64,000 nucleotides of DNA, taken from Mycetocola zhujimingii. Its GTDB lineage: Bacteria; Actinomycetota; Actinomycetes; Actinomycetales; Microbacteriaceae. Position numbers and translations under genes: made by a program. Below, piece after piece: positions 27,444 to 36,398 of this stretch; position 1 is the first letter of the stretch; every line of letters starts with the position of its first letter. The stretch spans positions 806,001 to 870,000 of the forward strand of contig NZ_CP026949.1 in NCBI RefSeq assembly GCF_003065425.1. Reading direction: 5' to 3'. The notes beneath the pieces were generated by a model. That model saw only the letters and a program-made list of their open reading frames with translations. It ran no database searches and was not told the DNA's origin.

Positions 27444-28937
27444 ATGTCAACGCTCAGTGACCTCGTACTCGCCCAGGGGCGCTCCACCGAAGCCGACGTC
27501 GATTGGCTGCACATGCTCGTCGGCGATGCTCAGTTGCTCGCGGACCTGGCGTTCGCCGATATCGTGCTGTGGGTCCCTGATCGGGACGGTGGGTTCATCT
27601 CTGTCTCTCACTATCGTCCATCGAGCGCCGCAACCCTGTTCTACCGCGACTTTGTCGGACAGCCGATCAAGGCCCAGTGGCGAGCACAGGTGAGTGATGC
27701 GTTCGAGAACGCGCGCATCGCCGACTCGACAGCCCCTGACTGGTACGAAGAAACGCCGACGCGGGTCCGTGCCGTCCCGGTCATGCGCCGCCTCAGCTCG
27801 AGTTCGCCCGAAAACTCACCGACCCCCATCGCGGTTCTCACGCGCCACACCAACCTGGGTGAGGCCCGCACGCCGAGCCGGCAGGAGCTCACCTTCAACG
27901 AGTGCGCTGACGACCTGTTCGAAATGGTCGCAACCGGCGACTTCCCCGACCTCTCGGCCCCCACCGGACCCCGCAGGGGTGCACCCCGAGCCTCCGACGG
28001 ACTGATCCGTCTCGACGTCGACGGGATCACGACCTTCGCGAGCCCGAACGCCCTGTCTGCCTTCAACCGGATGGGATTCGCCGAGGAGCTCGAGGGGGAG
28101 TCACTCGCCGAAGTGACCACCAAGATCTTGCCGAGCAAACAGGTCATCGACGAATCCCTGCCTCTCGTCGTCACCGGTCGCGCGCCGTGGCGCACGGACA
28201 TCGAGGCCAGGGGAGTGACGGTGTCGCTTCGGGCGATTCCCCTTCGTCACCGTGGCGAACGAGCCGGGGCGATCGTGCTTTGCCGCGATGTGTCCGAGCT
28301 TCGTCACCAGGAGCGTGAACTCATCACGAAGGATGCCACGATCCGCGAGATCCATCACCGGGTCAAGAACAACCTGCAGACCGTGGCATCCCTGCTTCGG
28401 ATCCAGGCGCGGCGTGCACACAACGATGAGGCTCGCGAGGCACTGTCGCAGGCGATGAGGCGGGTCGCTGCCATTGCCGTCGTTCACGACACGCTGTCGG
28501 AGGGACTGACCCAGGACGTCAACTTCGACGAGGTCTTCGAGCGCGTGCTCATGCTCATCGCCGAGGTTGCGTCAAGTCACAACACGACGGTGCATCCCCA
28601 CAAGACCGGTGAGTTCGGGGTGCTCCCCAGCGCGTACGCGACGCCGCTCGCGCTGGCGCTCACCGAGCTCGTGACGAATGCCGTCGAACACGGACTCGCG
28701 GGCCGCGACGGAGAGGTCGAGATCGTCGCTGACCGGTCGGGAGACGAACTCACTGTGCTCGTCCGCGACAACGGCGTCGGGCTCCAGGAGGGCAAGGTCG
28801 GTTCGGGTCTCGGCACCCAGATCGTCCGTACGCTCATCCAGGGCGAGCTCAGCGGGACCATCGACTGGCACACGGTCGTCGGCTCTGGAACCGAGGTCAC
28901 GATCGAGGTGCCGCTTCGCTGGATCTCTCGCACGTAG
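27444..28937 (+). CDS. pdtaS: Cytosolic sensor histidine kinase PdtaS
   Basis: A protein of 497 residues with no membrane segments. The N-terminal GAF-like domain (residues 15-160) and a PAS-like domain (about 185-290, GLIRLDVDGITTFASPNALSAF) precede a HisKA_2 dimerisation domain with IREIHHRVKNNLQTVASLLRIQARR and a HATPase domain with TELVTNAVEHGLAGRDG, DNGVGLQ and SGLGTQIVRTL. In mycobacteria PdtaS phosphorylates the antiterminator-type regulator PdtaR and responds to nitric oxide, copper and c-di-GMP. No pdtaR gene lies in this window. Placement next to whiB1 is conserved (Rv3220c-Rv3219). Confidence 0.93.
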   Translation: MSTLSDLVLAQGRSTEADVDWLHMLVGDAQLLADLAFADIVLWVPDRDGGFISVSHYRPSSAATLFYRDFVGQPIKAQWRAQVSDAFENARIADSTAPDWYEETPTRVRAVPVMRRLSSSSPENSPTPIAVLTRHTNLGEARTPSRQELTFNECADDLFEMVATGDFPDLSAPTGPRRGAPRASDGLIRLDVDGITTFASPNALSAFNRMGFAEELEGESLAEVTTKILPSKQVIDESLPLVVTGRAPWRTDIEARGVTVSLRAIPLRHRGERAGAIVLCRDVSELRHQERELITKDATIREIHHRVKNNLQTVASLLRIQARRAHNDEAREALSQAMRRVAAIAVVHDTLSEGLTQDVNFDEVFERVLMLIAEVASSHNTTVHPHKTGEFGVLPSAYATPLALALTELVTNAVEHGLAGRDGEVEIVADRSGDELTVLVRDNGVGLQEGKVGSGLGTQIVRTLIQGELSGTIDWHTVVGSGTEVTIEVPLRWISRT

Positions 28938-28967
28938 CATCCGCTGTCTTCTCGGTGACGAGTGCAG

Positions 28968-29013
28968 AAAAGACCGTTGCCCACTCTCCGGAGAGAGTGG
29001 GCAACGGTCTTTT
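28968..29013. terminator. Strong bidirectional terminator between pdtaS and whiB1
   Basis: A perfect 21-base-pair stem with a CGGA loop, starting AAAAGACCG and ending CGGTCTTTT, lies between convergent genes. The A and T ends provide U tracts in both directions. Confidence 0.9.
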
Positions 29014-29067
29014 CGTTGTCAGTGCCTGAGGTCTGACGCTAGGGCGCGGTACCTCAGGCCCGTCGGC

Positions 29068-29316
29068 TCAGGAAGCGCGGCGGGCGCGAGCGGCGCGGCG
29101 CTTGAGCGCACGACGCTCGTCTTCGGAGAGGCCACCCCAGACTCCCGAGTCCTGACCGGTCTCGAGTGCGTACTGGAGGCAGATTTCGGTCACAGTGCAC
29201 CGACCGCACACGGCTTTCGCCTTGTCGATCTGGTCGACTGCCGGACCTGTGTTTCCCACCGGGAAAAATAGTTCAGGATCTGCGGTGAGGCAAGCGGCTT
29301 TGTCGCGCCAGTCCAT
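29068..29316 (-). CDS. whiB1: WhiB family iron-sulfur transcriptional regulator, WhiB1 type
   Basis: A protein of 82 residues. Four conserved cysteines bind a 4Fe-4S cluster: Cys9 (DKAAC) and Cys37/Cys40/Cys46 in CGRCTVTEIC. The GVWGG turn and the basic tail RRALKRRAARARR complete the family pattern. In M. tuberculosis WhiB1 is essential, binds the housekeeping sigma factor SigA and senses nitric oxide through its cluster. The start has AAAGGAG 7 bases upstream. A possible promoter lies further upstream. Confidence 0.96.
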   Translation of the reverse strand: MDWRDKAACLTADPELFFPVGNTGPAVDQIDKAKAVCGRCTVTEICLQYALETGQDSGVWGGLSEDERRALKRRAARARRAS

Positions 29317-29443
29317 GGGGGTACTCCTTTGAATTGCGGGTATGCGACCTCTGTGGTCGAAAATGGAAACGGGCCCGGATCTGAGAGGGCGATCACACGA
29401 TGGGATCCGCTCACCTCTTTGTGAACCGCAGATCGAGGCCTCA

Positions 29444-29470
29444 ATTATGTTCCCATAAGGGCTCAGTCAA
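29444..29470 (-). promoter_or_regulatory. Candidate sigma-70-type promoter for whiB1
   Basis: On the minus strand TTGACT (complement of 29465-29470) and CATAAT (complement of 29444-29449) are separated by 15 bases, slightly short. This would give a 5' leader of about 120 bases. It lies in the 181-base gap before the divergent membrane-protein gene. Confidence 0.4.
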
Positions 29471-29497
29471 ATCAATAGATTTGGGTGCGATATACCT

Positions 29498-29953
29498 GTG
29501 AATAACGCTCCCGACACAAAACGGACACACGAAAGGTCTACAATTTCCAGTTTTTCGCCCGAGACGCGAGGATCTCTCGCGATCCGCCTGCTCACCGGCC
29601 TTTTGTTCATCGAGGCTCTGGCCATGATCTGCGTCGTGGTTGTTCTCGTCTTCGACGTCCTCACACAACCGGCGGCATCCTTCGCCAGCGCGCTCGCCCT
29701 CACCGTGCTTGCCGCGATCGCGGCGGTCTTCGTTTCAGCCGTCGCCGTCGCGATGGCGAGGAGGGCACCGTGGAGCCGTGGAGCGGCGCTGGTTTGGCAG
29801 CTCGTGCAGCTCGCGATCGCGGTCGGCGCCTTCCAGGGCGCGACGGCGCAGCCCGCGTGGGGCTGGGCGATCCTCGCCCCGACCCTTGTCGCGCTCGTGC
29901 TGCTCTTCACGAAGAGTGTGATGGAAGCGCTCCGTCGCCCCGACATCGAGTAG
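29498..29953 (+). CDS. Small integral membrane protein of unknown function
   Basis: A protein of 151 residues from a GTG start. After a polar N terminus of about 28 residues it has four hydrophobic segments (about 32-52, 60-85, 95-118, 123-140). Examples are LLTGLLFIEALAMICVVVVLVFDV and PAWGWAILAPTLVALVLLFTKSVMEAL. I recognise no family beyond general resemblance to small actinobacterial membrane proteins near whiB1. The start is uncertain because neither a ribosome binding site nor a well-placed -10 box precedes it. Confidence 0.65.
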   Translation: MNNAPDTKRTHERSTISSFSPETRGSLAIRLLTGLLFIEALAMICVVVVLVFDVLTQPAASFASALALTVLAAIAAVFVSAVAVAMARRAPWSRGAALVWQLVQLAIAVGAFQGATAQPAWGWAILAPTLVALVLLFTKSVMEALRRPDIE

Positions 29954-29955
29954 CG

Positions 29956-30037
29956 CTCGCGCCGAGCGCTGCAGTTTCCTGCTCTGCGCTGTAGAAGCTT
30001 CTGCAGCGCAGAGCAGGATGTGCAGCGCTCGCGCGCT
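29956..30037. terminator. Long imperfect palindrome between convergent genes
   Basis: About 82 bases form an inverted repeat centred on AAGCTT (29995-30000). The inner arms are nearly perfect (CCTGCTCTGCGCTG against CAGCGCAGAGCAGG) and the outer arms weaker (GAGCGCTGCA against TGCAGCGCTC). It sits between the stops of the small membrane protein and bcp, so a terminator role is plausible. It lacks T runs and is far longer than the other hairpins here. Confidence 0.55.
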
Positions 30038-30047
30038 ACTGGGCGGA

Positions 30048-30551
30048 TCAGGCTATGCCGAGCTTCTTCCGCAGCGAGGCAACGTGCCCCGTCGCCTTGA
30101 CGTTGTAGAGGGCGAGCTCGATGGCGCCCTTCTCGTCGATCACGAAGGTTGAGCGGAGCACGCCGGTGATGATCCGGCCGTACGAGTTCTTGTCGCCGTA
30201 GGCACCGTACGCCTTGTGGACGGTGAGGTCCTCGTCGCTGAGCAGCGGGAAGGTTAGCCCGTCTCGCTCGGCAAAAGCGGCGAGCTTGTCTGGCGAGTCC
30301 TTGGAAATGCCGAGAACGGTGTATCCCGCTCCCTGGAGTGAGCCGAGGCTGTCGCGGAAGTCACAGGCCTGGGTGGTGCAGCCAGGGGTCATCGCTGCCG
30401 GGTAGAAGTAGAGGATGACCTTCGAGCCGGCGAAGTCCGCGAGGGAGACCGGTGTTCCCGCCGAGCTGGGAAGAGTGAACGATGGAGCGGTCTCGCCCGG
30501 CTGCAGCCGCAGCGGAGCGTCGGGAGCGGTGGTGGTCGATGAGTCTGTCAT
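30048..30551 (-). CDS. bcp: Thioredoxin-dependent peroxiredoxin, Bcp/PrxQ type
   Basis: A protein of 167 residues. It reduces hydrogen and organic peroxides in the cytosol using thioredoxin. The catalytic segment FYPAAMTPGCTTQACDFRD contains the peroxidatic Cys58 and resolving Cys63, five residues apart as in atypical two-cysteine PrxQ enzymes. The thioredoxin-like fold is seen in VILYFYP, GYTVLGISKDSPDKLAAFAERDGLTFPLLSDED and STFVIDEKG. The promoter box TAGGCT (complement of 30558-30563) lies 6 bases before the ATG and contains the rsgA stop codon. Confidence 0.95.
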   Translation of the reverse strand: MTDSSTTTAPDAPLRLQPGETAPSFTLPSSAGTPVSLADFAGSKVILYFYPAAMTPGCTTQACDFRDSLGSLQGAGYTVLGISKDSPDKLAAFAERDGLTFPLLSDEDLTVHKAYGAYGDKNSYGRIITGVLRSTFVIDEKGAIELALYNVKATGHVASLRKKLGIA

Positions 30552-30563
30552 GGTTCCAGCCTA
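30552..30563 (-). promoter_or_regulatory. Leaderless promoter of bcp, overlapping the rsgA stop
   Basis: On the minus strand TAGGCT is followed by 6 bases and the bcp ATG. The first three bases, TAG, are the stop codon of rsgA. Confidence 0.5.
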
Positions 30564-31619
30564 AGCATCTCTCGTGGCCGCTCGGGTCGCGAAGGTCGCG
30601 AGCAGGCGCTGCAGTGAGTCGAGTCTCGCGGGGCCGGTCTCGCCGAGTTCGCCCGACTCGACTGCCTCGATGATGGCACAGTCCGGCGCGTCCGGCAGGT
30701 GGGTGCAACCGCGGGGGCACCGCTCGGCCGCCTCTGCGAGGTCGGTGAATGCCTTGAGGACGTTCGCCGGGTCAATGTGTCCGAGCCCGAATGAGCGGAC
30801 GCCGGGGGTGTCGATGACCCACCCTGTGCCATTCTCGTTCTCGATCCGGTAGGACACCGTCGACGAGGAGGTGTGCCTGCCGCGGCCGGTAACGACGTTG
30901 ACGTGTCCGGTCGCTCGCTGCGCGCTCGGCACCAGCGCGTTCACCAGCGTGGACTTGCCGACACCGGAGTGCCCGACAAACACCGTGTCGTGGCCGATCA
31001 GGGCGTCGGTGATCTCAGCGAGCGGCATCCGATCTTCAGCGCTTGTGAAGACGAGCAGGTCGAGCCCGGCGAAGTTCTTGAGGAACTCAGAGGGATCGGC
31101 CAGGTCCGTCTTCGTGATGCAGAGAATGGGGCGGATGCCGGCGTCGAGGGCGGCGATGAGGTACCGGTCGACGAGGCGCTCGCGTGGTTCGGGGTCAGCG
31201 GCAGCGACGACGACGAGCATCTGGTCGGCGTTCGCGACGATGACCCGCTCGACCTCGTCGGAGTCGTCGGCGCTTCGGCGGAGCAGCGTCGTGCGCGGGA
31301 CGATCCGAACGATGCGGGCGAGGGTGCCCGGCTCACCGGAAAGGTCACCGACCACGTCGACGCGGTCACCGTTGACGACGGCATGCTTGCGGAGCTCGGA
31401 TGCCCGTGACGCGGTGATCCGGCGTTCCTTCTTCGTTCCTTCGTCGAGCAGCACGGTGTACCGGCCGCGGTCGACGGCGAGGACCCGTGCGGTCTGGGCG
31501 TCGTTGTGCTCAGGTCGGGTTTTCGTGCGCGGCCGGTTGCCCTTGCGGTTCGGCCGAACGCGGATCGATGATTCGTCGAATTCGGGCTCGTCGTCGTCGC
31601 CGGTGTCCCACCAGCTCAT
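30561..31619 (-). CDS. rsgA: Ribosome small subunit-dependent GTPase A
   Basis: A protein of 352 residues, a circularly permuted GTPase that checks late 30S subunit assembly. An OB-fold domain comes first ([16 protein letters not shown]). GTPase motifs follow in permuted order: G4 TKTDLADP, G5 near FTSAED, G1 [15 protein letters not shown]3 [10 protein letters not shown]. The C-terminal zinc-binding domain has [14 protein letters not shown]. The ATG at 31619 overlaps the aroA stop (ATGA), so the two are translationally coupled. Much longer upstream starts would lie inside aroA. Confidence 0.95.
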   Translation of the reverse strand: MSWWDTGDDDEPEFDESSIRVRPNRKGNRPRTKTRPEHNDAQTARVLAVDRGRYTVLLDEGTKKERRITASRASELRKHAVVNGDRVDVVGDLSGEPGTLARIVRIVPRTTLLRRSADDSDEVERVIVANADQMLVVVAAADPEPRERLVDRYLIAALDAGIRPILCITKTDLADPSEFLKNFAGLDLLVFTSAEDRMPLAEITDALIGHDTVFVGHSGVGKSTLVNALVPSAQRATGHVNVVTGRGRHTSSSTVSYRIENENGTGWVIDTPGVRSFGLGHIDPANVLKAFTDLAEAAERCPRGCTHLPDAPDCAIIEAVESGELGETGPARLDSLQRLLATFATRAATRDA

Positions 31620-32977
31620 GCGCTGACAGCTTTCGAGAGCATGGTCGTCCATAGTTCGGGGAATTGGGGCAGTGTCTTCGCCGTGGTCGCGATGTTCTCG
31701 ATCGAGACGCCGTCGACGGCGAGGCCGATGATCGCGCCCGCCGTTGCCATGCGGTGGTCGTGGTAGCTCGACCACACTCCACCCGTGAGCGGCTTCGGCA
31801 CAATCGAGAGGCCGTCGTCGAGTTCGGTCACCTCGCCGCCCAGTTGGTTGATTTCGGTAGCGAGAGCTGCGAGCCGGTCGGTTTCGTGGTGACGGATGTG
31901 GCCGATCCCGGTGATCGTCGATGGGGACTCGGCAAGAGCGGCGAGGGCGACGAGCGGCGGCGCGAGTTCACCGGCCGTTGTGAGGTCGAGGTCGACGCCG
32001 AGGATGCGACCGGTTCCGGTCACCGTGACGCGGTCGCCGTCGACGGATACTGTCGCACCGAAGCGGGGGAGGATCTCGAGCAGCTCGGCGCCGACCTGGG
32101 TGGTCTCTGCCGGCCACCGGGGAATGGTGACGCTTCCACCCGTGACGATCGCGGCGACGAGGAACGGGGCCGCATTCGAGAGGTCGGGTTCGATGTCGAC
32201 GTCCAGGCCGGCGATCGGGCCGGGTTCGACCCGCCAGGTTCCCGGTTGAGGAGAAGACGCCGTCACGCCGCGAGCGGAGAGTGCGGCAAGGGTCATATCG
32301 ATGTGCGGCAGGCTCGGCAGCCGCTCGCCCGAGTGGGTCAGAGTGAGTCCATCGTCGAATCGCGCGGCGGCGAGAAGGAGCGCTGAGACGAACTGGCTCG
32401 AGCTCGACGCGTCGATGGTGAGTTCTCCGCCACCGACGCGGCCGGTGCCGTGAACGGTGAACGGCAGCGATCCGCGTCCGTCGTCGTTGATATCGACGCC
32501 GAGCGCGCGGAGTGAGGAGATCAGTGTCTTCATGGGCCGACCGCGTGCTGAGTCATCGGCATCGAATGTCGTCGGGCCGAGAGCGAGAGCCGCAACGGGA
32601 GGAACAAAGCGCATCACCGTGCCGGCGAGGCCGCAGTCGACGGTGGTTGAGCCGGTCAGTTCGCCGGGCGTCACCAGAAGGTCAGCGCCGAACTCGCCGG
32701 TGGCATCCGTCTCGGTGATCGTTGTGCCGAGGGACCGCAGGGCCTCAATCATGTTCTGGCTGTCGCGCGAGTGGAGCGGTGCGCGCAGCAGTGACGGCGA
32801 CTCGGCGAGGGCGGCGAGCACGAGTTCGCGGTTCGTCAGCGACTTCGACCCGGGAAGCGAGACGACGGCCTCGATCGGACCGGAGGCGATGGGCGCTGGC
32901 CACGGCTTATCGCCGGCGGGCTGGGAACGGTCGCCGTAGATGTCGAACTCCGGTGCGGAATATTGAGACTCAAGCAT
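31616..32977 (-). CDS. aroA: 3-phosphoshikimate 1-carboxyvinyltransferase (EPSP synthase)
   Basis: A protein of 453 residues. It transfers the enolpyruvyl group from PEP to shikimate-3-phosphate in aromatic amino acid biosynthesis. Visible motifs are [22 protein letters not shown] near the N terminus, [17 protein letters not shown] (the LAGTxMRF PEP/S3P site), [12 protein letters not shown], and the C-terminal [21 protein letters not shown]. The start codon at 32977 lies inside a SigH-type promoter facing the other way, so expression of aroA and sigH may interfere. rsgA follows in the same transcript. Confidence 0.96.
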   Translation of the reverse strand: MLESQYSAPEFDIYGDRSQPAGDKPWPAPIASGPIEAVVSLPGSKSLTNRELVLAALAESPSLLRAPLHSRDSQNMIEALRSLGTTITETDATGEFGADLLVTPGELTGSTTVDCGLAGTVMRFVPPVAALALGPTTFDADDSARGRPMKTLISSLRALGVDINDDGRGSLPFTVHGTGRVGGGELTIDASSSSQFVSALLLAAARFDDGLTLTHSGERLPSLPHIDMTLAALSARGVTASSPQPGTWRVEPGPIAGLDVDIEPDLSNAAPFLVAAIVTGGSVTIPRWPAETTQVGAELLEILPRFGATVSVDGDRVTVTGTGRILGVDLDLTTAGELAPPLVALAALAESPSTITGIGHIRHHETDRLAALATEINQLGGEVTELDDGLSIVPKPLTGGVWSSYHDHRMATAGAIIGLAVDGVSIENIATTAKTLPQFPELWTTMLSKAVSA

Positions 32978-33024
32978 TGTTTATCTAATGTATCGGCCAT
33001 TACAGCTTTGGAGGCACTTCGGCA
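32957..33024 (+). promoter_or_regulatory. SigH/SigR-type promoter and ribosome binding site for the long sigH isoform
   Basis: GGAATA (32957-32962) and GTT (32979-32981) are separated by 16 bases, close to the published SigH/SigR consensus GGAAYA-N16-18-cGTT. Downstream GGAGG (33010-33014) stands 10 bases before an ATG at 33025 in frame with the sigma factor. This suggests autoregulated synthesis of an N-terminally extended form. Confidence 0.6.
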
Positions 33025-33744
33025 ATGACAGTTCGCGTCCTTGAACGACAGGTGAGCATGCCTGTCGCCGCCGGGCTTGTTCCCGACCTCCCGGGCGGTC
33101 TCGTCAAAGCGGTCGTAGACTTGCCTGTGATGACCACCGTGGACGATAACCCAGCCCCTGAACCGGTCGAAGACCCGCGCAAACTGTTCGAAGAACAGGC
33201 CCTGCCGTTCATCGACCAGTTGTATGGCGCGGCCATGCGCATGACGAAGAATCCGTCTGACGCGCAGGACCTCGTCCAGGAGACGTTTGTGAAGGCATAC
33301 GCGGCTTTTGGGCAGTACACGCAGGGCACGAACCTCAAGGCGTGGCTGTACCGCATCCTGACGAACACGTACATCAACATCTATCGCAAGAAGCAGCGCG
33401 AGCCGTACCAGGGCACGATCGATGACCTCGAAGACTGGCAGATGGGTGGCGCGGAGTCGACAACGGCGACGTCGTCCCGATCGGCCGAGGCCGAGGCTAT
33501 TGACCACATGCCAGACAGTGCTGTGAAGGATGCGCTCCAGGCCATTCCTGAGGACTTCCGACTCGCGGTCTACCTGGCAGACGTTGAAGGTTTTGCCTAC
33601 CAGGAAATCGCCGACATCATGAAAACCCCGATTGGGACCGTTATGAGCCGACTGCATAGAGGCAGGCGGATGCTGCGGGACCTTTTGGCTGACTACGCAA
33701 CGGAGCGCGGCATCGACACGCGCCCGACAGGAGCACGAAAATGA
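33025..33744 (+). CDS. sigH: ECF sigma factor of the SigH/SigR family, two possible starts (33025 long, 33127/33130 short)
   Basis: The long form has 239 residues and the short form about 204 from ATG 33130. Region 2 reads [40 protein letters not shown] with [23 protein letters not shown]. Region 4 reads [48 protein letters not shown]. In actinobacteria this factor controls the disulfide-stress regulon (thioredoxins, mycothiol genes). The stop overlaps the anti-sigma gene start (ATGA). Both starts are supported: ATG 33025 has GGAGG, and 33127/33130 follow TAGACT (33116-33121) at leaderless spacing. The same two-isoform layout is known for SigR and SigR' of Streptomyces. Confidence 0.93.
   Translation: MTVRVLERQVSMPVAAGLVPDLPGGLVKAVVDLPVMTTVDDNPAPEPVEDPRKLFEEQALPFIDQLYGAAMRMTKNPSDAQDLVQETFVKAYAAFGQYTQGTNLKAWLYRILTNTYINIYRKKQREPYQGTIDDLEDWQMGGAESTTATSSRSAEAEAIDHMPDSAVKDALQAIPEDFRLAVYLADVEGFAYQEIADIMKTPIGTVMSRLHRGRRMLRDLLADYATERGIDTRPTGARK
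33116..33129 (+). promoter_or_regulatory. Housekeeping-type -10 box for the short sigH isoform
   Basis: TAGACT (33116-33121) lies 5 bases before a GTG (33127) and 8 before an in-frame ATG (33130). No Shine-Dalgarno precedes either codon, so the short form would come from a near-leaderless transcript. Confidence 0.45.
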
Positions 33745-33986
33745 CAGATTGCGGATGCGACCAAGCCAAGCGCGACCTGGAGGAGTACCTCCGGAATGAG
33801 GTCTGCCAGGCGAACGCCGCTGATATCCGGGAGCACCTCGAGCACTGCGCGTCGTGCCGGGAGGAAGCTCTGCTCGCGCGTACGCTGACGGATGCCGTCC
33901 AGAGGGCGTGTAAGGAAACGGCACCGGAAGACCTCAAGCTGCAGGTGCTGGCGAAGCTTCGCGCTGTGCAGGCGTCTCACTCCTGA
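33741..33986 (+). CDS. rsrA: Zinc-containing redox-sensitive anti-sigma factor (RsrA/RshA family)
   Basis: A protein of 81 residues. The ZAS motif HxxxCxxC is present as His32, Cys36, Cys39 (EHLEHCASC), with further N-terminal cysteines at 4, 6 and 22. In RsrA, oxidation forms a disulfide, releases zinc and frees the sigma factor. The ATG overlaps the sigma gene stop, giving balanced synthesis of the pair. The helical body [23 protein letters not shown] is typical. Which early cysteine is the trigger cannot be decided from sequence alone. Confidence 0.93.
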   Translation: MTDCGCDQAKRDLEEYLRNEVCQANAADIREHLEHCASCREEALLARTLTDAVQRACKETAPEDLKLQVLAKLRAVQASHS

Positions 33987-34040
33987 TTTCCAACTTTTGA
34001 TCGACGCGGGCGGCGTTGGTGCGAACGTAACGTAGGGAGT

Positions 34041-36284
34041 GTGATCAAGACTCCTGCCTCTCGTCGAGACTCCCGCGTGCCTGTCTGGCTGCGTGTTCTC
34101 ATCCCCGCCGCCCTCATCCTCGTGTGGTTTGGGCTGTTCGGCGCCGGCGGCGCGAGTTTCGGCCAGATCAGCGAGGTCAGTACCAACGACCAGTCGCAGC
34201 AGCTGCCCGCGAGCGCAGAGGCCACCAAGGTCCAGGATCTTCAGGCGGAGTTCCGCGATGACGATGTCATCCCCGCGATCGTGGTCTTCGAACGTGACGG
34301 CGGCCTGACCGAGACCGACCTGGCGGAGATCGACGAGACCGTCGCCGAGTTTGCCGACGTGGATGGCGTCCTCGCCGACGAGAGTTCACCGCCCATCGTC
34401 TCGGACGATGGTGAGGCAGTCCAGGTCGTCACGGTGCTCGACACCGATGCAACGATCGCTGACACGGTCGAAGCACTTCGTGATGTCCTCGCCGAGAACC
34501 CGATCGACGGCGTCACGGCCGCCATTACCGGACCGGCAGGACTGACCGCCGACCTCACCGAAGCATTCGCTGGTATCGACGGTCTGCTCCTCCTTGTCGC
34601 CCTCGGCGCGGTTTTCGTAATCCTCGTTGTCGTCTACCGGTCGCCGCTGCTCCCTGTCCTCGTGCTGTTCTCCAGCCTCTCGGCGCTCTGCGCGTCGATC
34701 CTCGTCGTTGTGCAGCTGGCCCGCGCCGACATCCTGCTGCTGAGTGGCCAGACCCAGGGCATTCTCTTCATCCTCGTCATCGGTGCAGCGACGGACTACT
34801 CGCTGCTCTACATCGCCAGGTTCCGGGAGTCCCTCGTCACCCAGCCGACGAAGTGGAAGGCCACGTGGGCGGCGCTCAAGGGATCGTGGGAGCCGATTCT
34901 CGCCTCGGGTGGCACGGTCATCGCCGCGCTTCTCCTGCTGCTCTTCTCCGATCTGAACTCGAACAAGTCACTTGGTCCCGTCGCATCCATCGGCATCGTG
35001 TTCGCACTCCTTGCCTCACTCACGCTTCTGCCCGCACTCCTGTTCTGGGCGGGGAAAGTCGCGTTCTGGCCGATCCGCCCGAAGGCCGAGGAAAAAGACG
35101 TCAACCCGATCGGTGCCGACAGGAAGGGTCTCTGGCCCCGCCTCGCGCGTCTCATCGCCAGACGCCCGCGTGTCATCTGGATCTCCAGCGTTCTGCTTCT
35201 CGGCGTCCTCTGCCTGGGGATGTTCCAGCTCAAGGCGGACGGAGTCGCCCAGAGCGAGTTCGTGCTCGGCGAATCACAGGCCCGTGACGGACAGGCCGTC
35301 CTCGCCGACCACTTCCCGGCCGGCTCCGGTTCACCGACCGTCATCATCGCGCCAGAGGACGAGCTCGAGGCTGTCTCGGAGATCGTGCTCGACACCGATG
35401 GCGTCGACTCGCTCACCGTACTTTCCGAGGAGTCGCCGTCAGGCTCACTCCCGGTGACGGAAGACGGCGTCCAGCCGCTTGGCCCTCCCGGAACTCCCGT
35501 CCCTGACGTCACCGTCGTCGACGGAAACGTGCTGCTCTCGGCAACGCTCGAGGACGCCGGCGACTCGATCGCAGCGGAGAACGTGGTTGTCGACCTGCGC
35601 GACAAGCTGGCCGATATCTCGACCGAGTCGAACCCCGTACTCGTCGGCGGGACGACAGCCATCGCGCTCGACTCGAACACCACAGCTATCCAGGACCGCA
35701 ATCTGCTGATCCCGCTGATTCTCGCCGCGATCACGCTCATCCTGATGCTCCTGCTCCGGTCGATCGTTGCTCCCTTGCTGCTGATCGCGAGCGTTGTGCT
35801 GTCGTTCGGTGCGGCGCTCGGAGTGTCGGCCTGGGTATTCAACGGCATCTTCGACTTCCCGGGAGCCGACCCGTCTGTTCCGCTGTTCGGATTCGTCTTT
35901 CTGGTGGCCCTCGGGGTGGATTACAACATCTTCCTCATGACGAGGGTGCGGGAGGAATCGAAGAACCACGGCACGAAGCAGGGAATCCTGCGCGGGCTCG
36001 CCGTCACCGGTGGTGTCATCACCTCTGCGGGTCTTGTCCTCGCCGCGACGTTCGCGGCGCTCAGCGTCATTCCGATCCTGTTCCTGCTCCAGATCGCGTT
36101 CATCGTCGCATTCGGTGTGCTTCTCGACACGTTCCTGGTTCGCACGCTGCTCGTGCCCGCGTTGAGTTACGACATCGGCCGCGCGATCTGGTGGCCGAGC
36201 AAACTGTCGCGTGGCATCCATTCGGCCGACCGGCAGCCCGCCGCTGACGCGGATGAGCCCGTCGCCGCTGGGCACACGAGCTAG
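34041..36284 (+). CDS. MMPL family RND-type transporter
   Basis: A protein of 747 residues with a GTG start preceded by GGGAG. Two repeats are each made of one membrane helix, a periplasmic-type loop and a block of about five helices. The first helix is at residues 14-34, loop 1 at 40-180 and the membrane block at 185-340 (GAATDYSLLYIARFRESL). The second helix is near 380, with loop 2 following and the second block at 550-720 (LGVDYNIFLMTRVREESKNHG). GxxTDYSLL and GVDYNIFL carry the Asp-Tyr pairs typical of proton relay. MMPL proteins export lipids or drugs; the substrate is unknown. Confidence 0.9.
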   Translation: MIKTPASRRDSRVPVWLRVLIPAALILVWFGLFGAGGASFGQISEVSTNDQSQQLPASAEATKVQDLQAEFRDDDVIPAIVVFERDGGLTETDLAEIDETVAEFADVDGVLADESSPPIVSDDGEAVQVVTVLDTDATIADTVEALRDVLAENPIDGVTAAITGPAGLTADLTEAFAGIDGLLLLVALGAVFVILVVVYRSPLLPVLVLFSSLSALCASILVVVQLARADILLLSGQTQGILFILVIGAATDYSLLYIARFRESLVTQPTKWKATWAALKGSWEPILASGGTVIAALLLLLFSDLNSNKSLGPVASIGIVFALLASLTLLPALLFWAGKVAFWPIRPKAEEKDVNPIGADRKGLWPRLARLIARRPRVIWISSVLLLGVLCLGMFQLKADGVAQSEFVLGESQARDGQAVLADHFPAGSGSPTVIIAPEDELEAVSEIVLDTDGVDSLTVLSEESPSGSLPVTEDGVQPLGPPGTPVPDVTVVDGNVLLSATLEDAGDSIAAENVVVDLRDKLADISTESNPVLVGGTTAIALDSNTTAIQDRNLLIPLILAAITLILMLLLRSIVAPLLLIASVVLSFGAALGVSAWVFNGIFDFPGADPSVPLFGFVFLVALGVDYNIFLMTRVREESKNHGTKQGILRGLAVTGGVITSAGLVLAATFAALSVIPILFLLQIAFIVAFGVLLDTFLVRTLLVPALSYDIGRAIWWPSKLSRGIHSADRQPAADADEPVAAGHTS

Positions 36285-36317
36285 CCAGGCGGACGGGGAG
36301 AACCGGGGGTCGGGGGA

Positions 36318-36359
36318 GAAGGCGGTGAACGGATGCTAGGGCATCGGTTCACCGCCTTC
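36318..36359. terminator. Bidirectional hairpin between the MMPL gene and the antiporter gene
   Basis: A stem of 13 or more base pairs (GAAGGCGGTGAAC against GTTCACCGCCTTC), extended by GATGC/GCATC with a TAGG loop, lies between convergent genes. Confidence 0.8.
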
Positions 36360-36398
36360 GTGTGTCTGTCAACGTTCAGCAGCACACTGACGGGAGAG

